DNA of 64,000 bases, taken from the NCBI GenBank assembly GCA_021521415.1, contig JAIQDT010001095.1, positions 371,501-435,500 of the forward strand. The letters are read 5' to 3'. The DNA is from Bidens hawaiensis. Taxonomy: Eukaryota > Streptophyta > Magnoliopsida > Asterales > Asteraceae. Positions 45,801 to 58,151 of this stretch are shown piece by piece (the stretch's first letter is position 1; every line of letters begins with the position of its first letter). The notes below the pieces were generated by a model. It searched no databases, was not told where the DNA came from, and saw nothing but the letters and a program-made list of their open reading frames with translations. A program made the position numbers and the translations under genes.

Positions 45801-46946
45801 CTTCGTGAATTAATCATGGACGAAGCGCATAGATCGAAATATTCATACATCCGGGATCGGATTAGACTATTGATGATACGAATATCTGAAAGGATTTTGT
45901 TAATGGCCGAGTTTGGAGAAAGATATGGTTACGTATGTTGGTGAATATTTAAGTTATGTAAGAGATAAGGCTGCACACCGAAAACCCTAGGTAACGCCAC
46001 AACGACAGAAAATTCTCCAATGATAGTGGGAATAAATTACAATGGATTTCGGGACGCAAATTCCCAAGATATATCAAAGACACGATGCAATTTGGGTAAT
46101 CGCGGATCGATTAACCAATCCTCGCATTTCATCCCAATCTATGACGATTACCACGATGAATTCTCGCCCAAATTAATGATGGTGAAATGGTATCTCGTCA
46201 TGGAGTACCATTTTCAATTATCTCAGATCGAAATAGTCATCCTACTTCCATTATTGGAAGGCGGGGAAGGAAGCATCGAGAGCTTGAAGCTTTCTATGGG
46301 TGAAGTAATTATCACCAATTTGTTAATTGAAAATGGGCGTCAATCAACCCATAAGATTTGAATTGATTCAAGAAACAACCAATCGGATTTATAATATTTA
46401 AGATAAATTGAAAGCAGAGCGAGATTGGCAAAGGATTATGCCAACATTCAAAGGAAACCATTGTCACTGGAAAGAGGTGACAAGGCATTTTTAAGGCATC
46501 ACCTTAGAGAGGTGATATGAGGTTTGGCAAAACCGAAAATAGCTCCTTAATATATTGGACCTCATGAGACTATCTCCATGATTGGTCATTTAGTTTATCG
46601 ATTAAAGTACTCCAGGGGCTAAGTACTATACATGATGTTTTGCCATGTATACGGATTGAAAAGTACCTAAGCGACGAGGCAACGAAAGTACCAGTAATGG
46701 AGGTACTCATAGAAGACATGCCTGATATCATAAATAATTCCGTAGAGATAGTAGACGGGAAAACTAAACAGTTTGGACATACCAAGCTTTATTGATTAAG
46801 ATTAAGTGGAATTCACAGCGAGGACCAGATTATACCTGGTAATGCGAGGGTGAATTCTGAAGGAAAAAAAAACCCCCACCTTTCTCTCGGAAGGGGATAG
46901 TGGGCGTGTAAAATTTCGAGGACGAAATTTCTTAACGGGGGGAAAA
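42891..46946 (+). pseudogene. Ty3-gypsy gag-pol, heavily decayed and 5'-truncated
   Basis: Fragments occur in the canonical order. Gag start near 42896 (MEIDMIQLIAQ, then VVSQITASVDAN); gag core at 43380-43540 (WSEFKILVLEHFYSS); zinc knuckle at about 44053-44097 reading CYECGSTERFKRNC, where the His is Arg; and protease tail near 44480 (VIVSMNWLTQHEAEI). RT is at 44612-45300 ([32 protein letters not shown], and [10 protein letters not shown] with the FIDD active-site variant). Then HPGKANVVADALSRK at 45550 (RNase H/integrase border), integrase remnants with RELIMDEAHRSKYS, and a C-terminal tail near 46540-46850. Many stops and frameshifts; no product possible. The 5' LTR is absent: the intact MADS gene occupies the space where it would be. 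Confidence 0.8.
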
Positions 46947-49900
46947 TGTAACGATTCCGACGAAACCCGGTATACCCTAACCGGTAGACAATAGTTACGT
47001 CATATTTAATGTCGGGTACATGAATTACCATAGTAATTATACGAGAACACATGATTCACTGTATTGATTGTACGTGAATATATAATTCATCGTATTGATT
47101 ATGCGATTAATCGATCGATAGTTATTGAAACCCGAACGAATCGAGGGTTCAATTATAGATGATATCTATGATATTTAGTGATTTTACGGAGCATTAATGC
47201 TTCGGGATAAGTAAAGTACGGCACAGAAAAAGAATTTTCGATTTAATGGTACGTCGGTACGTTAAACGAAAACTCTAATACCAAACCGAGCAAGAGACGA
47301 TCGATCAAGCCGAAAAAGATGCGCAATTATTAATAATATGATGTTTTAAGTTAATGAAAGTCATGGTTTAAGTTTTTGAAGTTTTTAAATTGGTTTTATA
47401 TAAATTTCATTTTTAAGCCGAAAAACGACCGTTTTAGCCTCGTTTTAAGCCGAATTAAACATTTAACCGAAAAACGAACTGAACCAGATTATCCAAAACA
47501 TTATCCGGATTTCGAGAATCCAAATGAGTGGCCAAGAATGGAGAGGTGGGCCCCACCCCACCACCTCCTAACCTCCGGTCGCAATAAGGGGTAACCTCCT
47601 TGGCTTTATTTATTTATTTTTTTTTTGTAAACCATATCCAACATCCATCTCTTCCTCTCAAGATCATGATCCAAAACCGAGATTTTGTAGCAAGAAAACA
47701 AGGTAAAGAATCGAGTTAATCACGTTTCCATCTTCGTTTCTTGAGTTTATTTGCAAGAAAATGAGGTTTCAAAGATGAAAACCGATTCTTGCATGATCAA
47801 GTGATGTATACGGGTTATACAAGGGATCTTGGTCCAAGAAAGGAGTTAAACGAATCAAAAACGAATTTTTAAGGTTAAATCTTTGTTTTTGAATCATAAC
47901 CGAAACTATAGTGTAAGAGGCTTGATCGTGAGTGTAACTTGCTTGGTATTGTTGTATGTTGGTTGTAGTTCTGTATTTAGTGGTAGATAAGGCGGAAAAA
48001 CGAGTTTGTAGCTTGTAGTGGCGGAGATCGAAAGGTATATTCGGTTTATGTTCGGTTCTGGAGTTTTTGGACAGATTGTGGTAGGTTTAGAGTTAGGTCA
48101 TGAAATTTTACAGGGATGATCTACACATAAAAATATGAGTTCTGTGAACTTTTGGTAATTTTTGGATAAAGGATGAATATTTGGTGAATTTAATGCTCGG
48201 TTTTGGCCAAAAATGGTGAAAAATAGTTAAATATCATGAAAAATTCTGGAAAATTGGAGATAAGCTTATTATAACATCTAAAAGTCACACACAAAATTTT
48301 AGGTCAGTTGGAGAAGTCTAAGTAGGCTTTCCGGTTAAACAAGTTCTAGGGTTTTCTAGCTCGGTTTTAGTGAAAATGGCATGTAAAAGAAGATTCTGGT
48401 TCTGGAAAAATTACAGGGGACTATGTGGATGGCAGGGGACATCCAGGAAAAATTTGGGATGTTTCTAAGATCGTTTAGTATTTACGACATATTTAGTGTT
48501 TAAAAATAGATAAATAAATTTTAAATATAGAAATTAATTCTGGAAATATTTTTATAAATTTCCCCACTGTCAAAAAGTGATTTGTGCAAAATTTCAAGAT
48601 CCGATATTAAACGGATAATTATTTGTGCAAAAACAAACTTTTAAAGCTTAAAACGAGTAAATCGGTAAAGCTCGCTTAAGCGAGCTGACTGGTGTATAGA
48701 AACCCTAAAAATGAACTATTTTCATATAATCGAGTTAAACAAGTAAAAATAAATCATCCGAAAATAATTCGGATGATTTAGGTAATTTATTCCGATTTAA
48801 CGGTTTCCGGTACGCTAAAGACGGAAACGGGTCCCGCGGCCAATCGGGGCGTCTAAACCGTGCTCTAACTTCACAACTTTAATTAAATTATCAGTCAACC
48901 ACTATTTTTGGGTCGTGTGTGACCAAACTCATTTTTGAAACGTAAAATCGGATAACCGTGCTAGGCACGCAAAACGGGAACAACGACTAATAGTAATTTT
49001 GACTAGTAAACTCTAAACGACATCACAATCTGAGTCCGGAGAAGTGTTTCTGGGTTAACATTGCCCCCGGAACGGTTACTGTACTGGGTTAACAGTGTCC
49101 CCAGATGAACCGGTTGATACGGTTAAGGATTATATAAACAATAATTGTATAATAACGATCGTAGGGATCATATTACAGATTGGACGTGTTAACTGATAAT
49201 GATTGTTGTTACCTGCTTGCATGTGCTAAGGTGAGTTTCACGAGCCCCTTTTCTGAATTGTTTTTAAATATTTTCTCGGGGCGGAAAGCATGTTACTATT
49301 AAAATGTTTAAGTACATACTGAACGTATGGATTTGCGTGTATTTATAAATATTTGATTGTACGGGAATCGTACGGAATGGGTACAGTACTGGGTTAACAG
49401 TGTCCCCAGATGTCCCTAGAAGTGTTTCTGGGTTAACAGTGCCCCCGGAATGGGTACAGTACTGGGTTAACAGTGTCCCCAGATGTCCCTAGAAGTGTTT
49501 CTGGGTTAACATTGCCACCGGAATGGGTACAGTACTGGGTTAACAGTGTCCCCAGATGTCCCTAGAAGTGTTTCTGGGTTAACATTGCCTCCGGAATGGG
49601 TACAGTACTGGGTTAACAGTGTCCCCAGGTGTCCCTAGAAGTGTTTCTGGGTTAACATTGCCCCCGGAACAGGTACAGTATTGGGTTAACAGAGGTTTCA
49701 TTTGTAGGCTCAGCATAATTACATCGATAATATTATATTATGATATTGATTTATCACGGTTTACTCAAATTGTGAAACTCACCAACTATTCGTAGTTGAC
49801 CCGTTTTCTCACATGCTTTTCAGGTACAATTAAGATGAAGTGATTGCTTACGTGCTAAGTGCTTGATGTGTGTAAGATTTGCGTGTGGGATGTTAGGATA

Positions 49901-50087
49901 CAATATAATAAACATAATTATGTATCGTATTGTATGATGTGTGTATCACCTAGACGGTAATGAAATACGAGATAATGTAATTTGAAGTTTAGTAATGTAT
50001 TCAGTTTTCTTTATAAACAATGTGGTTGATATCAGAGGTGTCTGTTGCATCCTGTTTACGTTTCCGCTGCGGTTACGAGGTGTTACA
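46947..50087 (+). mobile_element. 3' LTR of the Ty3-gypsy element (3.1 kb)
   Basis: It begins TGTAACGATTCCG after a purine tract GGGGGGAAAA (46937-46946) and ends GAGGTGTTACA at 50087. Its reverse complement matches the solo LTR at 19265-22370. It is longer than that copy because of a 73-bp tandem array at 49379-49695. No open frame of note. Confidence 0.88.
49379..49695 (+). repeat. 73-bp tandem repeat inside the gypsy LTR
   Basis: Copies start at 49379, 49452, 49525, 49598 and 49671 (partial), exactly 73 bp apart. Each contains GGGTACAGTACTGGGTTAAC, then AGTGTCCCCAGATG, then AAGTGTTTCTGGGTTAAC, so the unit itself holds two GGGTTAACA(G/T)TG half-repeats. A diverged precursor lies near 49035-49110. 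Confidence 0.9.
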
Positions 50088-51705
50088 CTAACATATGTAT
50101 GACACATATATTCATTATAATTAAATATCTTAATTTAAGAGATATAAAAGTAAATGGTTTGGCAGAAAAAAACTTGTTAGAGAAACGTGATGATGACATT
50201 CGTCATATATTATTATTTTATTAGAAGACTAAAATAAAATAAGATGATTATATTACATTTGGTATTTCATTTATTACGCTATTAGATTGCATGTAATTAG
50301 ATAGTGCATCTGCCTAATAAGATATTACATATTGGTAATATGAACCAATTCTATGAGCCATTACATAATTTTAATCATATAACCATTTTAAAAATAGTTC
50401 TAAAAAGAAAACATGTTATAAAAACATGTAAAGGTGATTCAGTGTAAAAAAATGTTGTTTTTTATTTGTTTTTGTTACAAATATTCTATTTTTTTTTAAA
50501 TTTTAAAAGATTTTATACCTTATATAAATAAAAATAATGGGATTAAAAAAAATTCAATGAGACTTAGATTGGTAAATTTTATTTATTAGTATGGTTTCTC
50601 TCTCATTCATTATTTTCTGGCTTAATCATAAGTCATAGCTACAAATCTCTCACACAATTAACGAAATTTGTGACTTGTGTTGCTTCTTAATTCTCATGTT
50701 TTTTTTACAACTTAGACACTTTTTAGATTATCCATCTTGTGATATTATTGTATATGTGATATTATTGTATATGTTTGTGTGTGTAATCAACGAGCCAAAT
50801 ATAAGTGAATGTACTTATTACACGTGTAATAAGTGTTTATTACATGTTATTGGCTTGTTGATTACATATATGTAATAAGTGGACCTACATATATGTTTTT
50901 AGTTAAATTCCGTATGAATTATATACCATATGTTTTACAAGCAATTAAAAAGCAAAAATTTGCAAAAAAATTCTCTCTCTCACACACACATATATGAGAG
51001 AGAGAGAGAGAATAAAGTACAAATTACTTTAACGTGTAACACAATTATGTAATTGCTCTTAATAGAGTAATTAGGGTTCAACATGATGTGTGTGAATATA
51101 TGTGTATTAATTTTAATCAAAAAGTCACACAAGTCAGGTTTTAAAAATAGGTTTTCACCTACAATGAAATCACAAATGAAAGGCAACTGCACCTAACGGA
51201 TGTAATAAAGTGACTGTAAGAACCGAGTGTCAATCCATGGATACGATGATTTTCTAATACCAAATCTTTGTAATTAACTAACCGAACAAAGAAGTCTTTA
51301 TTTAAATTTGTTTATTAACCAAACACAAATACAATGAATATAAACATCTAAAACACAAGAAACAATTAAACTAAAGAAGCTGCCTATACCATGTATCCAC
51401 TCAAACTAGTGACAATAATAACAATGAAATGACAAAACATCATGAATAGAGATACAAATAAATAATAGATTTCACTCAATGTGACATAATACTAGCATAA
51501 AAATATCAGGACAATTATTCATTCAAGTTAATAAACATAAATTGGGACGCTCGTCAAAACATCCAGATATCATAACTAAAGGAAAGTTAGCATTAATTCA
51601 ACATTCTAACAACCTACAACCATATCAAAATTGATAAAATCAAGAGATTAAAATCAATAAATGAATCTTTCAACTAGCAAATATAAACCAAGGATTGTTG
51701 CCTTA
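50088..51705. other. AT-rich intergenic spacer
   Basis: No gene recognised. Contains a small inverted repeat of TAATAAGTG/CACTTATTA-type words around 50800-50880 and a CT/GA microsatellite near 50973-51012. The remainder to 51705 is featureless AT-rich sequence. Confidence 0.6.
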
Positions 51706-51918
51706 GAGCATATTTGGGATTGAGTTTGAAAAGTGCTTATGGCTTTTCAAAAAGCCATTTTGAAAAGCCAAGATTTGGGGCTTTTGAAAAACTGCTTTTT
51801 AACTCTTTCAAAAAGCTAAAATAAAATGTTTTTTTTTGTGATTACCAAACACCATTTAACTTATTGGCTTTTTAAAAAAGCCAATAAGGTGTTTTCAAAC
51901 TGAATCCCAAACATACCC
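51706..51918. mobile_element. Tourist/Harbinger-type MITE (213 bp)
   Basis: Terminal inverted repeats GAGCATATTTGGGATTGAG (left) and, inverted, GGGTATGTTTGGGATTCAG (right) continue inward as GTTTGAAAA. TTA target duplications lie at 51703-51705 and 51919-51921. Size, TTA duplication and TGTTTGG core fit the PIF/Harbinger superfamily. No coding capacity. Confidence 0.8.
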
Positions 51919-52654
51919 TTAAACTGTAGCAAATATAAACTAAAGTGAAAGACTTCATACTTGTCAGATTTTCACAACCAGTTAAACTAGTTTTCAATTG
52001 TCATTCCTAACATAAAGATGCAAACTAATCATGCATAAAAATTAAAAGTTCACAAATAAACACTTGACACATGGTTTTTCAACATAAAATGGTTAAGATA
52101 TTCATCAAACAAGCAAGGCTCCTGCAACTCAACAAACAAATATGTAATTAATCATCATTTTTACTCAAAGAGTTCATCAAAACTTGAAAGAACACCAGTA
52201 TTGCCAAAATCATGCATGGATAATTTATTACATCAGTAAAAGCTCCAACATAGTCTAGATATAAAGAGTAATTAGCCCATAAGGCTTGCTACCACTACAA
52301 ATATGCTTGAAATAATATTACAAAATATGTTCTTAAACATAGAAATGCAAACCACTGGCAAGCAAGGTTTTAAGGATGGAATGATAAATCTTGAGATTTT
52401 ATAAGTCTTCTTGAATACTTGTAAATGGGTTGAAATCTTCAATTTTGGAGTTGGAATATAGTGGCCCGAACTCCTCTAGAAGAATTGGTCGCTTCTTTTG
52501 TGAATTCTCTATTTGATTTTTATTAAAAAACAAAAGCGTTGCCATGCTTCTATCTTGACAAGGCCCTGTTTCTCTTTAGACAAGGCCACACTTGTATCTT
52601 AGCAAGGCCATGCTTCATGCTTATCTTGTTCAGACTTTGTAAAGACCAGATATT
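51919..52654. other. AT-rich intergenic spacer
   Basis: No gene or repeat of note before the copia LTR at 52655. Short imperfect repeats of CAAGGCCA(C/T) words occur near 52555-52620. Confidence 0.5.
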
Positions 52655-53061
52655 TGTTGGTGCAGGTGCCAGTCGTTCATTAGTCTTTAGTTTATCATGT
52701 TTGTAATCAGTATATTGTTAGTTACGTTTTGGTGAACTTGATGTTTAGTGTTTGGTAATAGGAGAAGTTAACCCAAGGACGAAGTTAGGGACAACTTTGC
52801 CAAGCTTGTTTGGCAAAGTCGTCGTAGGTTATATAACCTAACTTCAGCCGTGTGTTTTGGCAGAGTTTTGTTATTACTTCTAGACACCGTCTTGCTTATT
52901 GGTTACGAGCACTGAGTTGCTAACAACAATTAAGTATTTGGTTTACGTGTTTGTTCTTGTTACGTGTTAGATTTGTTCTTTATTATAAACACTCGTAATC
53001 GTATACATAGGGGATTCCACACCCTCTGTGTACGAGAAACTCCTATGTAGATCCGGCTGGG
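52655..53061 (+). mobile_element. 5' LTR of the SIRE-type copia element
   Basis: It aligns with the 3' LTR at 62070-62479 from TGTTGGTGCAGG through GTAGATCCGGCTGGG, but the terminal AACCTACA is replaced by TCAGAGATTT, so the boundary is not certain. It contains the hairpin GACAACTTTGCCAA / TTGGCAAAGTCGTC at 52790-52823. Confidence 0.7.
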
Positions 53062-53492
53062 TCAGAGATTTAGTTCTTGATTGTGTGGTTCGGGATTATC
53101 ACACGAGTATTAAATTACTTCCTCAAGAATTTTTGAGGATTTGTTTCACTTAACAAAACGGCCGTTCAGTCCATTCTTGTACCCCGTAGTCCTTTTCGCC
53201 CACCCTACCATCGTCTAACCAAACCATAATCGGAAGAACTGTGCTCGAAATCAAAATAAAAAAAAATCAGATTCATTCAGTGAAGTTGCCGTCTTTGCAA
53301 ATTAGGTTTTAGGCGAAGATATAACCTGCGAAGTTGTTACTTGGCGAAGTTGATAGATAGCGAAGTTAAGAGACTTGGTGTTGATTAACTTCGCCCTAAG
53401 CGAAGTTAATTGTGAGGCGAAGTTAAACTAACTTCTCCCTACACTGTTCACAGAAAAAGTTGGCAGAATTTTAGTTCTCGTTTCGTTTAAAC

Positions 53493-54699
53493 ATGACTTT
53501 GATAAACATCTCTGGTCTGGTGAAGATGGAGGTTGAGGCTGGTTCAGTGACTAAGGATCCAAAGTTACTTAAAGGTACTGACATTGTTGCTTGGAAAGAC
53601 AGATTTGAGCAATACATGAAGTACCAGGATGCAAAGATTTGGGTATGTATTCAGGATGGTTATATTCCTCCAACAACATAATTTGAAGGTCGTGAGCAAC
53701 TAAAGAAGTATAATAAGATGGAGGATGATGAGAAGAAGGTGTATGAAGCAGAAAGTAAAGCCTTAACAGCTATAACTATTGCACTGCCTTAAGATATTCT
53801 ACATACTTTCAGAAAGTATAAGTCTGCTAGAGAGTTGTGAGAAGCATTGGAAAATCGTTTCGAAGGAAATGTGGGAATTCGAAACTCAAAGACAAAATCG
53901 CTGAAAACTCAATTCTCAGTGTTCAAGTACTTTAAAAATGAATCACTTGATGACATCATCACAAGATACTGTCATTTAATGACTGAGTTGACTAACTACT
54001 CCATAGAGTATACTGAGAGTGAGATAGTAGAAAAGCTTCTGGATGCTCTTCCACCAAAATGAGAGATGTACATTGTTTTGATGAAAGAAGACAATGGGTT
54101 TGAAAGTTTTGATTTAGAGAAAGTGGTCAACAAGTTACGTAACTATAAGCTTAATATGATAAGGAAAGAGACGCCTACTGATCAGGTTCAGGATCCGGGA
54201 ATGTATGGTGCAAAAGTTCTCCAAACTCAAGCTCTAAGGCAACATCGGCTGCTTATTATTCAGATGGGGAAACAAACTCTACTCAAGATGGTCATGTGAT
54301 GATGAACATGGATGGAGATATATGCTTTGTTACTGGTGGAAGCACTTCCTCAAGACCTCAATCTTCAGTCGGTAACTCTTCTGCAAGTTCTTCAAATGTG
54401 AATTACTCAAAGATGCCTATCAATGTAAAATCCGCTGAACAACAATTGCACTCTATGCCTCTTTCATTGTTTCTTATGAGAACTACATCAAAGGAAAGAT
54501 ATTTCACTCTGCGACTTTAGATGAGGAATATGATCAAATTGATGCTGATGACATGGAGGAGATGGATCTGCAATGGCAAATGGCTATGATAATGAGAAGG
54601 GTGAAAAGGTTTATGAAGAAGACAGGGAGAAAGTTCGTGGGAGAGAGACCGGGGTTTGACAAGTCCAAAGTACGTTGTTACAATTTTCAACAAAATGGG
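53493..54699 (+). pseudogene. SIRE-type copia gag, first part, decayed
   Basis: Begins MTLINISGLVKMEVEAGS. WKDRFEQYMKYQDAKIWVCI and later SLDDIITRYCHLMTELTNYS and EIVEKLLDALPPK are typical copia gag (DUF4219 and UBN2 blocks). In-frame stops lie at 53679, near 53790, near 53838 and at 54060, with frame changes after 54180. Near 54672-54713 (across the inserted solo LTR) the zinc knuckle reads CYNFQQNG and, beyond the insertion, YFIREC: the second Cys and the His are lost. Confidence 0.8.
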
Positions 54700-55168
54700 T
54701 GTAGGTTCCCTGGATGGATCTGCACGGGATATCTCAATCTACACAGGTGCGGAATCCCTGCGTAGGTTGTTACGAGCGTAGAACACGAATCAAACAAACG
54801 CACGATACGAATAAACGAACACACGTTATATTATAACCGAAACACGTGATATAATCACTGAATACAGACTCAATACTCTCTGGTTCTCACGTCTCTCGAC
54901 TCACACACGTCTGTATACGATTACCTTCAAAAAACCTAAACAAGCCGTGACCTAGCATATAAATACACGACAACTTCGCCTGATATGTTCAGGCGAAGTT
55001 GTTACTAACTTCGCTTGACTAACAAGTTCGCCTGATAAGCGAACTTGTCAGTAACTTCGCTTAAACATAAACAAAACACAATTAACATTACAGACTGGAT
55101 TACAGACACTAGACTATGAACTACTGACATTATGCACCAATATGAACTACTGACATTATGCACCAACA
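54700..55168 (-). mobile_element. Solo LTR of a related copia family inside gag
   Basis: It begins TGTAGGTTCCC and ends TGCACCAACA, the inverse of a TGTTGGTGCA...GGGAACCTACA LTR, flanked by the 5-bp duplication ATGGG (54695-54699, 55169-55173). Length 469 bp. It carries a perfect 14-bp stem (54970-54983 with 54989-55002, loop TATGT) built on AACTTCGCC. TATGAACTACTGACATTATG is repeated in tandem near its right end. Confidence 0.88.
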
Positions 55169-55173
55169 ATGGG

Positions 55174-56279
55174 TACTTTATAAGAGAATGTACTAATGAG
55201 AGGGTACTAAGACAAGAGCCATGGTGTCTCAACAGGATGGTGGGTATAACTGGAACATCCAAGTAGAGGAGGTGATTAAATAAGCTAATATGGTGAACAT
55301 TGTGCCTGGAAGATGTGAAAAGGAACCGGTGGAGGACCAAACGTACATGGCAGAAATGAATGATCAGCTCTCAGAGGTATGTTCTGAACTTAAGTGTGAA
55401 CAATGTGAGAAATTGTCTTGAACAATTAACTGCTTTCACTGATCAGTATATGAGTTTGGAAAAGGAATTAAAATGTTTTAAAGAAGAACACCACAATTCT
55501 AAACAAAAGGAAAACAGTTACTCGGTAAAAGATAAAAACTAGTGAAAAAGACATTAGAAGCCTTAAGGCCACTCTAGCTGAGAAAATACAAGTAATTGAT
55601 TTAAGTTATGAAGTAGTGGAATAAAAGACCAAACTTATAGCTGAAAAAGATAAACATGTAGCTGATTACCAAGTAAAAGTGGTGGAACTAAATAGAAAAC
55701 TTGAACAATTTAGGAACTCTTCCATGATGCTAAATAATGTCCTAAGTGTTCAACGTTCTCCGAACAATAAAGAGGGAATTGGATTCTCTGAGTTTCCACC
55801 ACCTATAACTATACTTATATTCCTAGTAATCAGCCACCTGTCTGTGTCAGACTGATCAAACCATACCGAGTGCCATAAACTTGGACACATCACCCGTTAA
55901 GGTTCAGTTAAGCAAAACCGACGTTAACCCAATCAATCTTGAATAGGTTGATAAGGATATTAACAAACATGTTCATACAAATTCCCCAGTTATTAACCAA
56001 GAGTCCCATTCTAGTATGCTCGTCAACCCTGGTAATACGTATGATGAAGTTGTGTTACTAAAAAGGGGATCGGATGTGACTTTTAGTGAAAGGAAATCTT
56101 CTTTAAACCCATTCGTTCCCACTATGTGAAACCCAATGACAGTAAACCAACCTCATCTTCTAAAGTTATTCCTGAAAAGGATGTTCGGATGAACACAAGT
56201 AGTTTGAATAAGAGTAGCTTTAGATGTCATAACAAGGGACACGTTGTCAGTATTTGTCCCTTGAGATATAGAAGAAAGG
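55174..56279 (+). pseudogene. SIRE-type copia gag, C-terminal part, decayed
   Basis: After the solo LTR the gag frame resumes with ERVLRQE-like sequence, then a Lys/Glu-rich coiled-coil region (about 55340-55720, LEKELKCFKEEHHNSKQ) and a polar linker. A second knuckle-like CHNKGHVVSIC lies near 56226-56258. Several stops interrupt it. Protease and integrase should follow but are missing. Confidence 0.6.
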
Positions 56280-58151
56280 ATGGCAACTCAGATGCTAATT
56301 GATGAAGAAGAGGCCATCATGCATCGCCCAAAGTGTGAAGATAAAAAATCAAACATGTCTAGTGCGGTAGAGACACCTCCTGCCTCAAGTGATGATGACT
56401 TCATAAATCCTTTTCACACTCAACATAATTCAAATGAACTTACTCCTAATCTAGGTGAAGACTTGGAAGTTTCTCATGTCCAAACCACAAGAATTCACAA
56501 GAATCATCCCCTGGAGAATGTGATTAGTAATCCTTCCGATGGAGTGCGAACCAGAAGTAGCTTGGAAGAAAATACATGTGTGTATGTGAGCATTAAAGAC
56601 GCTGGTACAATGAATGAATGCTTGTATGAATGCTTTATCAGTCAAATAGAACAGAAAAACTATCAGATGGCGTTGAAGGATAGCTCTTGGGTTGAAGCCA
56701 TGCAGGAAGAACTCGCTCAGTTTAACAAAATGGAGGTATGGCAGTTGGTTGAGAAGCCACGAGATGTGCAAACAATCGGTACTAAGTCGGTATTCAAATG
56801 CAAAAGAGATGAGAAAGGTGTAATCGTTCGGAACAAGGCGATATTGGTAGTCAAGGTATTTAATCAGCAAGAAGGGATCGACTACAATGAGGAGTTTTCT
56901 CCTGTGGCAAGACTGGAGGAAATTCGACTTTTCTTGGCTTTCGTTGCTCACAAAGAGATGAAAGTGTTTCAACTAGATGTTAAAAGTGCTTTTCTGAATG
57001 GTAAGGTCGACGAAGTGTATGTCGAGCAACCTTCAGGCTTTCCTGATCCAAATTTTCCAGATCATGTGTACAAGCTCAGTAAAGCATTATATGGTCTACA
57101 TCAAGCTCCACGAGCTTGGTATGCAACTTTATCTGATTACATGCTGGAGAATGGCTTTGTGATAGGAAAGATTGACAGTACACTGTTTGTGAAGTGGAAC
57201 GGGAAGGACTTTCTTCTTGTCCAGGTCTATGTGGACGATATTATCTTCGGGGCATCAAAGATTTCTATGTGTTAGGAATTTGAAGCGACCATGAAGAAAA
57301 TATTTGAGATGAGCGCCATGGGTGAACTAACTTTCTTTTTGGGTTTACAGGTAGATCAGAAGAAGGATGGAATGTTTATTCATCAAACTAAATATGTTCA
57401 CAACGTTCTCAAACGATTCAAGATGGAAGAAAATACACCGTAAGATACTCCAATCTGTGTAAACCACAAACTGGGTGCTGACTCTGACAGTCATGAAGAT
57501 GTGGATCCCACTCAATATTGTGCAATAATAGGTTCCTTAATGTATCTAACTGTTTCTAGACCTGATATTATGTTTGCAGTTTGTATTTGTGCACATTTTC
57601 AGGCTAATCCAAAGGAGTCACAAATGAAAGGCGTAAAGAGGATACTTCGGTATCTCAAAGGAAAACCTAAGTTGGGTATCTAGTATCCAAAGGGAGGTGA
57701 ACTGGATCTAGTAGCATACACCGATTCTGACTATGGATGCTATAACCAGAATAGGAAGTCGACTACCGGTGGATGTCAATTTCTTGGAGGTAGATTGGTG
57801 TCGTGGCAATGCAAAAAGCAGACCTCAGTAGCAATATCAACCTGTGAGGCAGAGTATATGGCAGAATCAAATTGCTGCTCCCAGGTTTTATGGATACAAC
57901 AAAAAATGGGAGATTATAGTATGAATTTCACTCATACTCCTATTTGCATTGATAATACTGCTGCTATCTCGGTAACTTACAATCCCATAAAACATAGTAA
58001 AACTAAACATATTAACATTCGTCATCATTTTATACGGGATTGTGCTGAGAAGAAATTAGTCGTGCTTGAAAAGGTTGATTCTCTAGAAAATTTTTCCGAT
58101 CTTTTTACAAAAGCTTTGACCGGTCTCGTTTTCAAAACCTTATTAAGCTAA
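56280..58151 (+). pseudogene. SIRE-type copia reverse transcriptase-RNase H, decayed
   Basis: A 331-codon open segment (56280-57275) holds the RT N-terminus (SSWVEAMQEELAQFNKMEVW, EEFSPVARLEEIRLFLAFVA, FQLDVKSAFLNGKVDEVYVE, LSKALYGLHQAPRAWY) and the active-site VYVDDIIFGAS. After a TAG at 57273-57275 the same protein continues (ELTFFLGLQVDQKKDGMFIH), with further stops at 57441 and 57681. RNase H follows: AYTDSDYGC, STTGGCQFLGGRLVSWQCKK, STCEAEYMAES and TKHINIRHHFIRD, ending at 58151. Only three or four nonsense codons, so it is relatively young, but no polyprotein can be made. Confidence 0.88.

Noticed and set aside
49379..49695. CRISPR-like regular repeat
   Set aside because: Units are contiguous with no variable spacers, and the sequence is inside a plant LTR.
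56451..56972. 173-codon minus-strand frame
   Set aside because: It lies wholly opposite the copia reverse transcriptase, whose motifs are unmistakable.
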